Positions 10,620 to 22,854 of a stretch of 64,000 bases of DNA are shown piece after piece (position 1 is the first letter of the stretch; every line of letters begins with the position of its first letter). Source of the DNA: Capniomyces stellatus (taxonomy: Eukaryota > Kickxellomycota > Harpellomycetes > Harpellales > Legeriomycetaceae); the NCBI GenBank assembly GCA_001661515.1, contig LUVW01000003.1:759742-823741 (forward strand), read 5' to 3'. The translations under genes were made by a program, and so were the position numbers. Under the pieces are notes generated by a model. That model was not told where the DNA came from, searched no databases, and saw only the letters and a list, made by a program, of their open reading frames with translations.

Positions 10620-13600
10620 TTTCTATACTCGCTGTTTTCTTCTTATCTCTGTGTTACCACCTTACTTTCTCTAACCTACTGCACTTTACTCTATTTCTAT
10701 CTTCCCTTTAATTATGTCTTCTATTTACCTTTTGCTTGCCTATTAATTTAAATTGCCTCCAATATATCTTGTAATACTATATTATCGTGTACCTCTCACT
10801 TGTTCCCTTCAACTGATCCAATCGTGATATTGTCTATACTGGCTTTGCCTAAATATATACTTGAGGCTTTGCCCTCCTGTTTTTTGCTGCTCTTACTTTT
10901 GCCTGTTTACTCTCACAGCTTCATCCCTCTCTGTTTATTTTATTATATATATCCTTGTATCGATTCTTGTAGCCGTTCTATTTGCTCTACCCTATTGTTA
11001 CTGTCCCTTTTCTTTGCTCCTTTTCTTGGCCTTGTTTTTGAATTCGTTTTTCAGTTTGAGCTTAAGTTTGGGGTTGAGTTTGCCGACTAGTTGATGTTTT
11101 GGTATGTCTGTTTTATGTTCCTTGCCTCTTATCCAACTAAAAACGCTGTTTAGCTCTCTTTTTTCGTTTTGCTACACTGCACAACACAAATAGTATCTCT
11201 TTCTTTCTTTATATACACTTGTTACAAACCAGCAACTTTTGCTAATATTATCCCTATTATTATTGTGATATTATCTTTCTTTCTCTTTTTTAATTATCCT
11301 GCTTTATTTTGTTGCCTCTACTTTATATCCGTAAAATATTTACAACTTGAGCTCTCTCTTTGACTTTTGTACTTATTATAGATTCATTGACGTATATACC
11401 ATTACCGCTTTAGCTCAATTTGTAAATTTAAGCCACCAAAGCAAGAAAAAAAATTAGTCAACATAAATCATCTTGGATTCCTCATCTCAACCTATTTCAT
11501 CCCTTTTACACTTGATCAGTCGATTTATTTGCTCTTTCATACGTCAATCTTCGCTATTCTACATTTAAATGTTCCTATTGTTCCTAATTCTTTTTCCTCC
11601 TTCCTCTTTTTTCTTTACTTTTTTTTCTTTACTTTTTTTCTCATCAATTTACCATCAATTGCAATCTTCAACTTTAATTAATATAACCGTTCTACGTTAT
11701 CTTTTTGGCTAAACTCTAGTTACAACTATTCTTCATTGTTTTTCTTTTTACCGAACTTTATGAAATTCTCAGCTATTTACGCTTAATTTGATTCAAATAC
11801 CCATTACGCTTTATCATTTCATTTATACCTTTCACTCCAACTCTGGCCTAACAAAATACATTTTCAAATCCACTTGGATTCTACTACTATTTTGGCCTCT
11901 TTTTTTGAACTTTTTTTTCTGTCTCTTTGTTTTATAACTTATTTAGCTGCCTTTTATTTTCATTACTTACCTTATTACGATTACTTTTTTAATTTCTACT
12001 CTTTATCACACTAATTGCTCGCTATATTTGCTTCTCCAAATTACCAGTCTGCTTTCTTGCTTTAAATTCATTGGAGCAACTTCTCTACTTTATTCTTCTT
12101 TCTACTTTTTCGTTCTTAATTCATAATCAGCACTCTGATTTAATTCGCCTTTGCTTAGCCTTACTAATCAAAATTCTCTTTTTGGTCCCTCATAGGAATT
12201 CACTATGTTTTATGACCATTTAATCAATCACAATTATAACATCCTACATTACACCAAATATGATTCAAAATAACCCTATGATATTCTTCAAACCAACTCA
12301 ACCTCAATTTGGATTTTAGAAAACGAAACCTCCCCCCCTCCCCTCTCCCCTTCGTACCTTGCACGCATTCTTGCCGACAATTGGCTTCTGCCTCTAATAT
12401 ACGAACCTTATCAGTTGTTTTTCATTAACAACTACATTTTATACTTGGTTTATTAATTTATTTTTTATTGCAAGACTCGTTTATCTTTTTTTTATCATAG
12501 CACCTCTTTTAAAATCACTTTATTACACTTTTAAAAGTACTTTTCAATTGCACCTTGTTATTACACTTTTCTATTACACTTTTTGCCCTAGTTGGTTTAA
12601 TGATCGTTGATAAAACTCTACCACCTCCAGTATTTCTATCCACCATTTATTATTTCTCCCGTCTATTTGCACTCCACTCCTAGTAAATACATCATCCCTA
12701 CTTCACATTTGTTGTGTTTATTTGTTATTTTATACAATACATACAGGCTAAATGCACTTATTTGTTTTACACATATGTGTTCTTGTAATACCACCTAACC
12801 ATCGCACCCGCTCCACTTTACTTGACATTAATCTTCAACCATACAGTTCAATCAATTCATGAAAGCCATACACACCCATTACTGAACCTGATCCCAAATC
12901 ATATATGTTTCCGAATCTTCCATGCACCAATTTATTTTCGTGCTCACAACTGACCCATCCAACCTCCATTTCGTTTTAAATTCTCCTTTTACAATAATTA
13001 CAAATCATCCTTGTGTTTGTTAATTACTAATTATATGCTACTATCAAGCATTTTTATTATTATTGATAGCAAGCACTTTTTTTAATTTAAGATTAACAAA
13101 CATGTTCTGTGCTATGCAAGTTCCCTTATAGCTGCAACAAATACCTTTTACACCGTTGCACACATGTATGCCTCTTCTTTTTTCATCAAACCACCGCTAC
13201 TTTAACGATCCGCATATATCACAATTTCTACTTTTGGATATCTCGACAATCATCTCCAGTTTTGCCAATATGCCTATTTACGGCCATCAGTACCCTCCTC
13301 CTATCAACAATACACCACCCAGCGCTTTTGCATCTATTTTTTTTATTTACTACCGTTCTCTTGACTTTCCTATCATTCTCAGCCAATTTACATCAGCTTA
13401 TTCACACTTTAAGATCACAAAGTTACTACATAAGGCTCTGTTCCAATTAGCCTGCCTCTGTTATACTCTGGCTAAATTGGCTAGGTGAACTTTGCAGCTT
13501 GTTTATTTGATACTTTTGCTCGTTGCCGCCCACGTTTCCCATGGTTTAATTAGTTCTAATTAAACAGCATATAGCTCCTTTCGTACTAATCACTTTGCTC

Positions 13601-14924
13601 GTTTATTATAACTTGAATATTCAGGTATATTATTCCAACAAGTAACAATTTTTTCTTCTATCTTTCTAAAAATAGCAAGGTAAAAATAGCAAGGTAAAAA
13701 TATCAAGTTAAATCAAGCGAAATAAAAACTTGTCAACTTCCCAACCTATATCAATTAGCCCTGTGCCCTCTCGATTCTGTTTTTGGCTTTAGCCCTTAAA
13801 CTCTGGCCTGAATCGCGCCAAACTCTTTATTAAATTGTGCAAGACGCTTATTAATTTATTTAGTTTTGAATTTAGAACGAGATACCCACTCTCACCGTTT
13901 CTGGCCTAAACTATTATCCACACTCGTACTTTACGACTTTATACGCTACACTGTCGCTATACATACTTAATTGACAAAGTATTTTTGATTGTGCCCCATT
14001 ACTAATAAACCACTTTATAAACATCTACCAATCATCAGCCCAAATCGTTTACTTGTCCAACTATATCTGTGTTATAAATGCCGTCTTTTTTTTTATGTCT
14101 CTGCCTAGTTCGACTCGTACTATGTTAGCACAACTATTACAAACTTTTGTTCTCTATCCACCACTTTATGTATCCTACCTTTGTGCGTCCATGTACACCT
14201 TGTTTCGCTGCAGCCACATTATTGAACTGCAGCTCTTTAAACGAAATCCAATTGTTAGAATAAAAATAAAAGTCTGCTTTTTTTTTTTTTGCTGGGATTG
14301 AAATTACAAAGCATATTCGTCTGGGAAAAAAAGAAATTACATAGTGCTGGTCCAATTTTAACTTTCAATTCTGCATTTAGTTATTTTTGAACATCAATTA
14401 ACTCTTTAAAATCGCTATAGCAATTTAACCATTTAGCTAATTCGAACTGCTACTCGTTATACAGATGGCCTCATCAATCACAAATTTGCTAAGGTGTGTT
14501 ATCGAGAATATAAACCAGTAACAATTTGGACCTAATCGACGCTTACTTAATTCCTTACCTTAGCTGTGTTACAACGTTCTATTTATATTTAAAACATACT
14601 ATGCCATTTATTTATCTTTGCGTATTAAGCCTATTTTGCGTATATTCTTCAATCGCATATCTATTTTTACTGTTTGTTTATTCAACACAACATTGTCCAG
14701 CGCTTTTAATGTACCTAATTTTATTTGGGTTTGGTAATCAACTATTTTTTTTAAATCGACCTAGCAAGCAAAAGGTTTAGATTGGCTTTTGGCACACCTT
14801 CCCCGACCCTCATTCGCCAATCCAAATAATCCGGTCTTGGATAAATCATTGATCAATATCAAAGATTACAGACATTAATCGATCCGCCTATCCATACAAA
14901 CTCCTATATGTATACCTACCAATC

Positions 14925-14984
14925 CAACTATACACCCAACTATACACCCAACTATACACCCAACTATACACCCAACTATACACT
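14925..14984. repeat. 12-bp tandem repeat
   Basis: About five copies of CCAACTATACAC stand head to tail, the last ones degenerate, in otherwise unremarkable spacer. Confidence 0.9.
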
Positions 14985-16246
14985 CAAATATACATCCAAC
15001 ATGTATATTTATCCACTACAACTTAAATTTCAAAAGTATACCTTAGAACTGTTTTGTCACACTTGGCCGTATTATACTATTTTGAACTAATATCAGGCTT
15101 GGTAAAAATGGGCCTACAGATTGTTGGTATATTTTTCTAGTATTCATCCAAAAAAAATAGACTAGAAAATCGTATCTTAAATATAATCATATACTGCTTA
15201 TTAATTAGAAATTGGATGACGATCAGCTCAATGCTTTTTTATCTTTGCCGCCTTGACAAGAGTCATCCAAGAACAGACACACTAAACTCGGACTAAAAGC
15301 AACTAATATTTATGATGTATACATTGGTGTAAAAACTTATCAAACAAACAATGATAGACCAGATATTATTTAGTTTGCAATCGACAGGACTCCAAACAAA
15401 AAACCTTGTCATGAAAATGGTGGAAATACTACTAATTGAGTCAAAGCTGCACTTCAGTTCTAGAGCTATAACCAACTCCCCCCCCTCAACACTAGTAGTT
15501 GGCTGAAAAGGCAATAAAAACATTTAATTGGAAAAGAAAAAACAAAAGCGAATATAAAGTCCAAAAAAAAAAGCAAGTAAATGACCAAGCCCAGGAATTT
15601 TGTTTACCAGACTGTATATACTGTACTGTAGTCTATATACATACACCACACACAAAAAATTATTAAGCACATATTTGTGACTCACAAACCAGAATCAGTT
15701 ACTTGCACAGATAATGCGCATCCATCAAAGCTCGACTAGTTTTTGTGCTTGTGATTATAATCATCATACACTTGTAGTTTAAAAATTAAAAAAACAGCAA
15801 GCTATATTCCAACAGTCATAATAAACCAAAAAAGTATGTAAGTAAATAAAACGACAAGTATAAAGAAAAAAAAGCTGTAACCAAACATATGGTTACTAAT
15901 TGATCATTTAGACACGAGTTTGTCTTATCTTTGGCTTGCTGATCATTATTGACAAGAGCAAGCCACCTGATTACACAAATGGAGAGTGGTAAAATAAAGA
16001 AAAAAAAGGCTGGTGCTCTGCTATCTAAAGTTAAAGCATTTCAAATTCAACAGTGTTATGTCAACAATGATGACTAGTTAAGCAAGTTGACAATACACAA
16101 GTGTTTATCCTTGAACTCTTTAATGATAAAAGCGTACAGGTATAATTAAAAGATGGTTATACCACGGAGTAATTGATACCGCAGCGTTTAAGCTAATATG
16201 TCAAACCCACCTGACTTACAGTTATTGAATTTTGTTTAAATTTTAG

Positions 16247-16254
16247 TATAAATA
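16247..16254 (+). promoter_or_regulatory. Possible TATA box for the secreted acidic protein gene
   Basis: TATAAATA lies 181 bp before the start codon at 16435. A second TATAAATA is at 16325-16332, 103 bp before the start codon; either could be the core element. This upstream region lacks the purine bias of most other genes here. Confidence 0.45.
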
Positions 16255-16434
16255 GCACTTGTGGGTTCCCAAATATTCCAAATTATAAATATACTCAAGC
16301 CTCTCAGTACAGTATACTACACTCTATAAATACCAGCGATAAATCTAACCTAGATCAATATACCTTTTACCAACGTATATTCAAATAGAAAACCAAATCA
16401 AAAAACAAAAATTAAAAGTAAAAAGTAAAAAATA

Positions 16435-16959
16435 ATGTTTAACTTTAACAAATTGACAATCATTGCCCTCGCTGCCATGTTGGTTGCAAACATTAGAGCC
16501 GAAGAACCTACCCAAGAGTCCGCACAGGCTAACTATGAGAGCAGTAACAACAGCGATGACATAATGGCCAGGTTCAAGGTTGTAGAGGAACTGATTAGGA
16601 ACAGCAACAAAAAAATGGTGATATCAATCGATAACAGCGTTGAGGAAATCCAAAATGACGAACATGGGAATGTAGCCACGAAGAAGATCAGCAAAAATAT
16701 ATCCTCGTTCAAATTTGACGCCGAAGATGATCAAGACGCCAAAGATGATCAAGACACTGAAGGTGATCAAGAATCAGAAGACCAGGATAACTTGGAAACT
16801 TCAGAAAGCGAAGAAGGCGAAGATATCCCACCAGTTGAAACGGTCCCAGAAGATGAGGAGGTCTTGGATGAAGAAGCGCCGGCTGATAATTCCGAGGGTT
16901 CAATTGAAGGTGAAAATGACGAGGCTCAACCCATAATAGAAGTTGCAGATCAAGAATAA
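16435..16959 (+). CDS. Small secreted acidic protein, 174 aa
   Basis: I do not recognise the family. The protein starts with MFNFNKLTIIALAAMLVANIRA, a typical signal peptide with likely cleavage near residue 22, followed by EEPTQES. Residues 40-90 are mixed (FKVVEELIRNSNKKMVIS...). From about residue 95 the chain is almost wholly Asp/Glu/Gln/Ser, with short repeats such as DDQDAKDDQD. There are no Cys residues, so no disulfide-rich effector fold. There are two TATA-like boxes upstream and an A-rich leader just before the ATG. It stands alone in long spacers. An extracellular, cell-wall or ion-binding acidic protein is possible, but no function can be assigned. The start is the first ATG and gives a clean signal peptide. 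Confidence 0.8.
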   Translation: MFNFNKLTIIALAAMLVANIRAEEPTQESAQANYESSNNSDDIMARFKVVEELIRNSNKKMVISIDNSVEEIQNDEHGNVATKKISKNISSFKFDAEDDQDAKDDQDTEGDQESEDQDNLETSESEEGEDIPPVETVPEDEEVLDEEAPADNSEGSIEGENDEAQPIIEVADQE

Positions 16960-19377
16960 TTTGGGTCACATGTACCCTCGCTACTTTTCTAGAGTATATA
17001 TATCCAGACCCGTTTAGTGATCTGAATAGAAAATAAAAATCAGAAATATAGTAGCCCGACAGCTTGGCCATTTGTTCTGATTTGGTTTGGTTTAGTATTT
17101 ATTTTTGTTGCCTATTTTAATACTTACAAAGCTCGTTTTTGTTGAAAAATAAACTAAAATAGAATATCAAAATGGGTCTCCACATAGTTAATACCTGTAC
17201 GCGTGCTATTTGGTTGGTGATGCTGATGAACATATCGGATACAGTACTGGACACATCTTAGTGATAGTATTTGTCATAATAAATACATGTTTATTGAAGC
17301 AGCTCGCAATGGCTAGTTAATTGGAAATAATAACATTTAGCACCTTCAGCTAGAAAAGCGCAATTCAGCAGGTATTTTTCATCAGAATACATTCTGTAAA
17401 GCTGAGCTAACCTAGCTTACATCATTTTGATATATTTTAGTAACTTTTAATACGCAAGGAGGTTTGAGGCATGGTTGGAAAGCTAGCGAGTTGGTCGTTA
17501 TTTTGTTTATGAGTAACATATTGACGTGGTTATTATGGTGGGAGAGATGTGAATTAGGTTGGACAACTTTAGCTGTTTTACTAGTTGACATGTCATGACC
17601 AACTTGGCGAATTTAAATTAGATGGTGAGAGGTTGGGTTGTAATAAATATATGGTGATTTTTAAAGCAGCAGAAATTGGCTGGGTGGGTGTTAACTTTTA
17701 AAGGTACTTGCGTTGACGGATTTAAAATGACTCATCGAGTAGATTTAAAAATTTGCAGAAAATTGTCAAACTAATGCGTGAAATAAAACACGATAGGGGG
17801 CCAAACCGGAAAAGTTGTCAAAATATGTTTAAACAAAAAAAATAACAAGAACGCTTGAATAAGAAAAAAATAAAACCAGGAATTCGATTAATGAAACAAA
17901 ATAAACAGAAGCAAGCGAGATTCGGACGTTCGCAAGTTTAATTTTGAGAAATACGAATTTGGGTGGGTCATTAATTTTTTAATTTTTTTTATTGATTAGG
18001 TGGGGTCATTAATTTAGAGTGAGGATATTTGTCTAATAAACTATTGGATTTGTTACAAATATGATACAAGTGATTGCTTAAAGTCTTAGCTGGAGCTTAT
18101 TCTCAACCTTTTTAAAAGTACTGAGTGATGGTTGAAAAGGCGAAGCAGAGGCCTGGCGTAAATGAAAAAACACGCATTACTGGTAAAGAACAATCTAGTA
18201 AAGACTGATTTGGCTTGGATAAACGCATTTCTGGTAAAAAATAATGAAAGGCCAGAGAAATATAAAAGGGAAAAGGGGGAATGGAAGCATTTAGTAAATG
18301 CCAAAATAAGAGAAAAAAAAGAGCCAAAAGTCATAATGGACCAATTCAATAGAAAAAAACCATGTCAAGTTAAAAGCTAGGTGGAAAAAAGTTACACAGT
18401 AGCGGTTATGGTTGGGAATGGCAACAACAGAGTTGAAAGAAAAGGAAACCCGAATAAAACAAAGCTTAGAGAGAGGTATAAAAAACCACTATATCCAACC
18501 CAAAGTTTAAACAAAGCGGAATTAATAAACGATTAAGGAGGGGAAAAAAAGATGAATAAAGCTAATGGCTAAAAAGAAATACGTGTACATAGACTAAATC
18601 GGCTATAAAAGCTTGCAAAAGGCCCAATTTAAGGGCCTAATTGCCATGAAATCCATCAGTTCCGATGATCTAGACCTCGGTGTCAAAGAAAGAAAAAATG
18701 CAAACTAAGAATAACTGATGATGTCAAAAAGGGAATTAATTAATTGATCAAAGAAAAAAAAATTACAAGGCAAAGCAAAAAAGCCAATATGTGTCAAGTT
18801 ATATGACAAATAAACGTGCAAAATAATAATTGAAAAAAAAAGTTGTCAATTTGAAATGTGAAAAAACAAAGAAACAAACGCATTTAAGAAAACGCAAAAT
18901 AATTGACATGTCACCAAAAAAGCAAAAAAAGGGTCTAGAACAAGGTCTAAAAAAGCAAATAGGTCATGAAAATTGTGAAAAGTCATGGAATCATAAAAAT
19001 CAAGCGTAATATTATATATAACAAAAATACCAAATAAAAAAAACACCGCCCGAAAAGATGAACACTAAAAATAAAACAAAAGAACATGATGATCAAAAGT
19101 AAAAAAGAAAAGTATAAGAAGCAAGAGCAGGGAACATACGACTAGCAAAACAAGATACCGTCACCAAATATAAATTCATATGTATATATACAAAATAAAC
19201 AATCAATAACTGTAGTAATAAAATGCAAACAACAGGACGGAAATTTTGGAATATAATGTAAAACTTTGGTTGATTGAAAAATAAACGACACCGATGAAGC
19301 AAAGAAAATCAAAAGAACTAAAGGCATAAGAATGATTTAAAACGAAAGATTGCGGCAATATAATATAAACAACGAGG
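16960..19377. other. AT-rich spacer (2.4 kb)
   Basis: No gene is supported. The region downstream of 17800 is A-rich on +. A short hairpin AGGCCC(n)GGGCCT sits at about 18619-18637. A 72-codon open frame at 18162-18380 has an internal imperfect repeat (ALLVKNN / AFLVKNN) but resembles nothing known. Confidence 0.5.
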
Positions 19378-19942
19378 CTATCGACTGTTAAATGAACAGA
19401 TACAGTGTTTGTGGGAGCAACATTGACAAGAGCCAGGAGTAAACATATAATTGAGAGAACCACTGACGTTGGTATTGATGTAGTCGCTGATATTGGATTG
19501 GGAAACATTAAGAGGGAAACTACTCATGAGCGGCGTAAACTGATACAGGCTGGGGTTATTGATATTCCGTCCATCAATACTTGATATTTGGTAGTCGTGC
19601 GTGTTTGCGGGCTGGCTGGGTCCGCCTTTGCCTACTTGTTTATCGCCATACTGAAATGCAACAGGAACGCCTTGGTTAATGAACTGGCTCTTATCCATGT
19701 TCACCACGTTGTAGGCCCCAGAGTTTGACGTTGATCCATTGTTATGGGCGGCCTGGCCATCAGACTGGCCCTTAAACATGTCAAGTCTGGGGTCGATGTT
19801 TGGGTTGATATTCTGGCTGGCGGAACTCGAGTTTCCCATGCTTGAATACTGCATATTTCCGCTATATGTGTTGGGTAAGCCAGTTGGATATCTAATGTTG
19901 CTCTTCTGCTGATGTTGCTGATGTTGCTGATGATGGTGTTGG

Positions 19943-19992
<50 letters not shown>

Positions 19993-19999
19993 TTGTTGT

Positions 20000-20040
<41 letters not shown>

Positions 20041-22750
20041 GAACTGGTATTGCGGTTGAATGTCGTATCCAGTGTTATTGATTTGGTTGCCAAACGATTG
20101 GCTCTGCGGCTGTTGTTGGTTTTGGTACGGCATCATGTTGAAATAGCTGGAGCTTGTTGAGGACTCGGCGTAATACTTGCCAGGAACGTTGAGCTGGCCA
20201 CCAAAGTCGGCCTGGGAAACTACTGGTACTGTGACTCCGCCTTGACTTGATGGGTGGCTTGTTAACACTGAAGATGAAATATCAAAGTCCAGCGTTTTTA
20301 GAACACGGTTACTACTGCATTCAATAGGTGCAGAGTTGGTGTGCGATGCAGTGTTTGAGCCTGAAGACACGTTATCAAGCTTCCTTTTGCTTCCTTGAGT
20401 TGTAGTTCCAGCCGACAAACCAACGCTAGTGAGGTTCTGGTTCTGGTTCTGACCCTGACCTTGACCCTGACCTTGACCTTGACTTTGACTTTGACTTTGA
20501 CTTTGACTTTGACTTTGACCCTGATTCAAGTTCTGATTCTGGCCCTGGCCCTGGCTTTGATTTTGACTTTGGCCCTGGCTGCCGAGCTGCTGCTGCTGCT
20601 GCTGCTGATACACGGAATGTGGCTGTTGGCCATACGAAACCATTGAGCTCACGTTCAGGTAAATTGGGTCCTTAATAGGCAGTGGTCCAGAAATATCGTG
20701 CCCAAACGAGTTGAATGTCTGCGGAACGCTCTGGGAAACATTCTGGGCAAACAGTTCAGAATTGTACACGTTGCTGGGTGGTGCCTGGGAACCTACACCG
20801 GGTTGGTTGTTTGGTGGAGCGGGTTTGGTCTGGGTGTTTTGGGTGTTTGTGTCGGACTCGGTGTTGGCAAAATGACACCTGATATTGTCGTCGTAGTCGA
20901 TGAGTTCAGAAATGTTTTCGGCGCTGGACGAAAAGAACTCAAAGGACGTGGCGGAAAAGACCAGCCAGGGCATGTTGTCTGCATCTGTCAGCTTGTACAC
21001 CTTGTCCTGGTCCAGCTCAGCCTTTTTGCTGTTGCTGGACTGGTTCTTGTACTGCTGCGAGCGCTTGTTGGTCAGCTCCTTCAGGACCTTGAAGTAGAGA
21101 TTGGAGACTGGATAGAACTTTTCCTGGGCGTTGAAGACGTTGGTGATGACTTGCAAGTTTTTCTGGAAGCTGCTTGCCATTGAGTGGTCGTAGAGGAACT
21201 GGCAGTTGACCAGAATTGTGCCTGCGTTGAAGGCCCAGTACGACGTCTGCGAGTCCCACAGACTGACGGGAATGTTTTCAAATGCCCACTGCAAAAGGTC
21301 ACACAGTCTCATCGATGCCTCAATGCAGATCTGCTTTGCCGCAATCACGCGCTCCGCCGAAATGGTTTCGTGGTTGTACCTGACCAGCTCCGACCTAAAC
21401 AGCACAATCTTGGCTGTTTCGTACATCATGTGCAGCGAAAAGTAGTTTACCGATGCGACCTTCATTGCCGCTATCAGCTGTGGATTGCCGTTCATCGACA
21501 GAGGCGTAAACTGGTTTGTCGAAATGAGCTCGTATTTGTCTATTAGCTCGCACTTTATGTCGCCAAGCTCATTGGCTAGCGTGAAGAACGCGCTGCTGTT
21601 TGGAACAATGTCAGGGTCCTCCACGCTATAAAAGTCCGACTCCTCGTAGCTGTTTCTCCTTCTGTTGACAAACTGGCTTATCTCCCCTATCTTTGTGTAC
21701 ATCTTGCATATTATCCAGGTCGTGTCGGGCACCGCGTGCGTGTCTGCAAGCGCTATTTTCGTGTTCTCACTGATTATCTCGTTTTCCTTCACTCCAGAGT
21801 CGATCTCGTCCTCACTAAACCTCCACAGATAGTCGTTTGACGGCAGCTTCACCACGCAGTCCTCATCCGGAACCGACGGTGGCAGCGCACTATTCAGCAT
21901 CATCGACCTATCCAGCGTGTAGCAAACCCACCACAACCGCCTCTTCAGCTCTCTATCCTCCCAGTCGTGTTTGTAAACCCGCTTGAACCCGCAATAATGC
22001 TCGTCGATCTGATACAGCCTAAGCTTTTCCGCACCTCTCATCGCTATCCCCAAAAATACCATGGCTGACTCGTTGTTTCCCGCGCCCCAGTAATACATCG
22101 CCACAAACGCTGATGCTTGGATATAATCAATGTCCGGTTCTTCCAGCAAGTCTACAATCCGCTTTGCTGCCTGGCTAGCAAACACCGAATCCTCAAAGTT
22201 TGAGCTGTCTAGCTGCGATTTGTCTACAAACCTCAGCCCAAGTGCAAGTATCGAGTATATCAGGTAATCCGGCAGCTCTTTTCTCTTCAGTAGCTTGATC
22301 GTGTGTGGTATTCTGAATGAGCACGAGAATAGTGGTAANGGCGTAAACTGATACAGGCTGGGGTTATTGATATTCCGTCCATCAATACTTGATATTTGGT
22401 AGTCGTGCGTGTTTGCGGGCTGGCTGGGTCCGCCTTTGCCTACTTGTTTATCGCCATACTGAAATGCAACAGGAACGCCTTGGTTAATGAACTGGCTCTT
22501 ATCCATGTTCACCACGTTGTAGGCCCCAGAGTTTGACGTTGATCCATTGTTATGGGCGGCCTGGCCATCAGACTGGCCCTTAAACATGTCAAGTCTGGGG
22601 TCGATGTTTGGGTTGATATTCTGGCTGGCGGAACTCGAGTTTCCCATGCTTGAATACTGCATATTTCCGCTATATGTGTTGGGTAAGCCAGTTGGATATC
22701 TAATGTTGCTCTTCTGCTGATGTTGCTGATGTTGCTGATGATGGTGTTGG

Positions 22751-22800
<50 letters not shown>

Positions 22801-22807
22801 TTGTTGT

Positions 22808-22854
<47 letters not shown>

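Larger units (their letters stand above)
10620..16434. other. Long gene-poor spacer (5.8 kb)
   Basis: I see no supportable gene. The first 2.5 kb is strongly pyrimidine-rich on +, which is purine-rich on the sense strand of the phosphatase whose 5' side it is. Open frames here are long only because of T-richness and give hydrophobic, unrecognisable peptides. Short tandem repeats occur at 13674-13705 and 14925-14984. No tRNA A/B-box pair was found. Confidence 0.55.

Noticed and set aside
13156..13488. 110-codon frame in the long spacer, part of it protein-like (IYGHQYPPPINN)
   Set aside because: Overlapped by another equally open frame, and no splice structure or family match could be found.
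14526..14780. 84-residue hydrophobic peptide in the long spacer
   Set aside because: T-rich DNA forces hydrophobic codons; no signal-peptide context, promoter or homologous pattern was seen.
18661..18725. GATGAT...CTGATGATG as a C/D box snoRNA
   Set aside because: Boxes are misordered and no terminal stem or guide region is evident.
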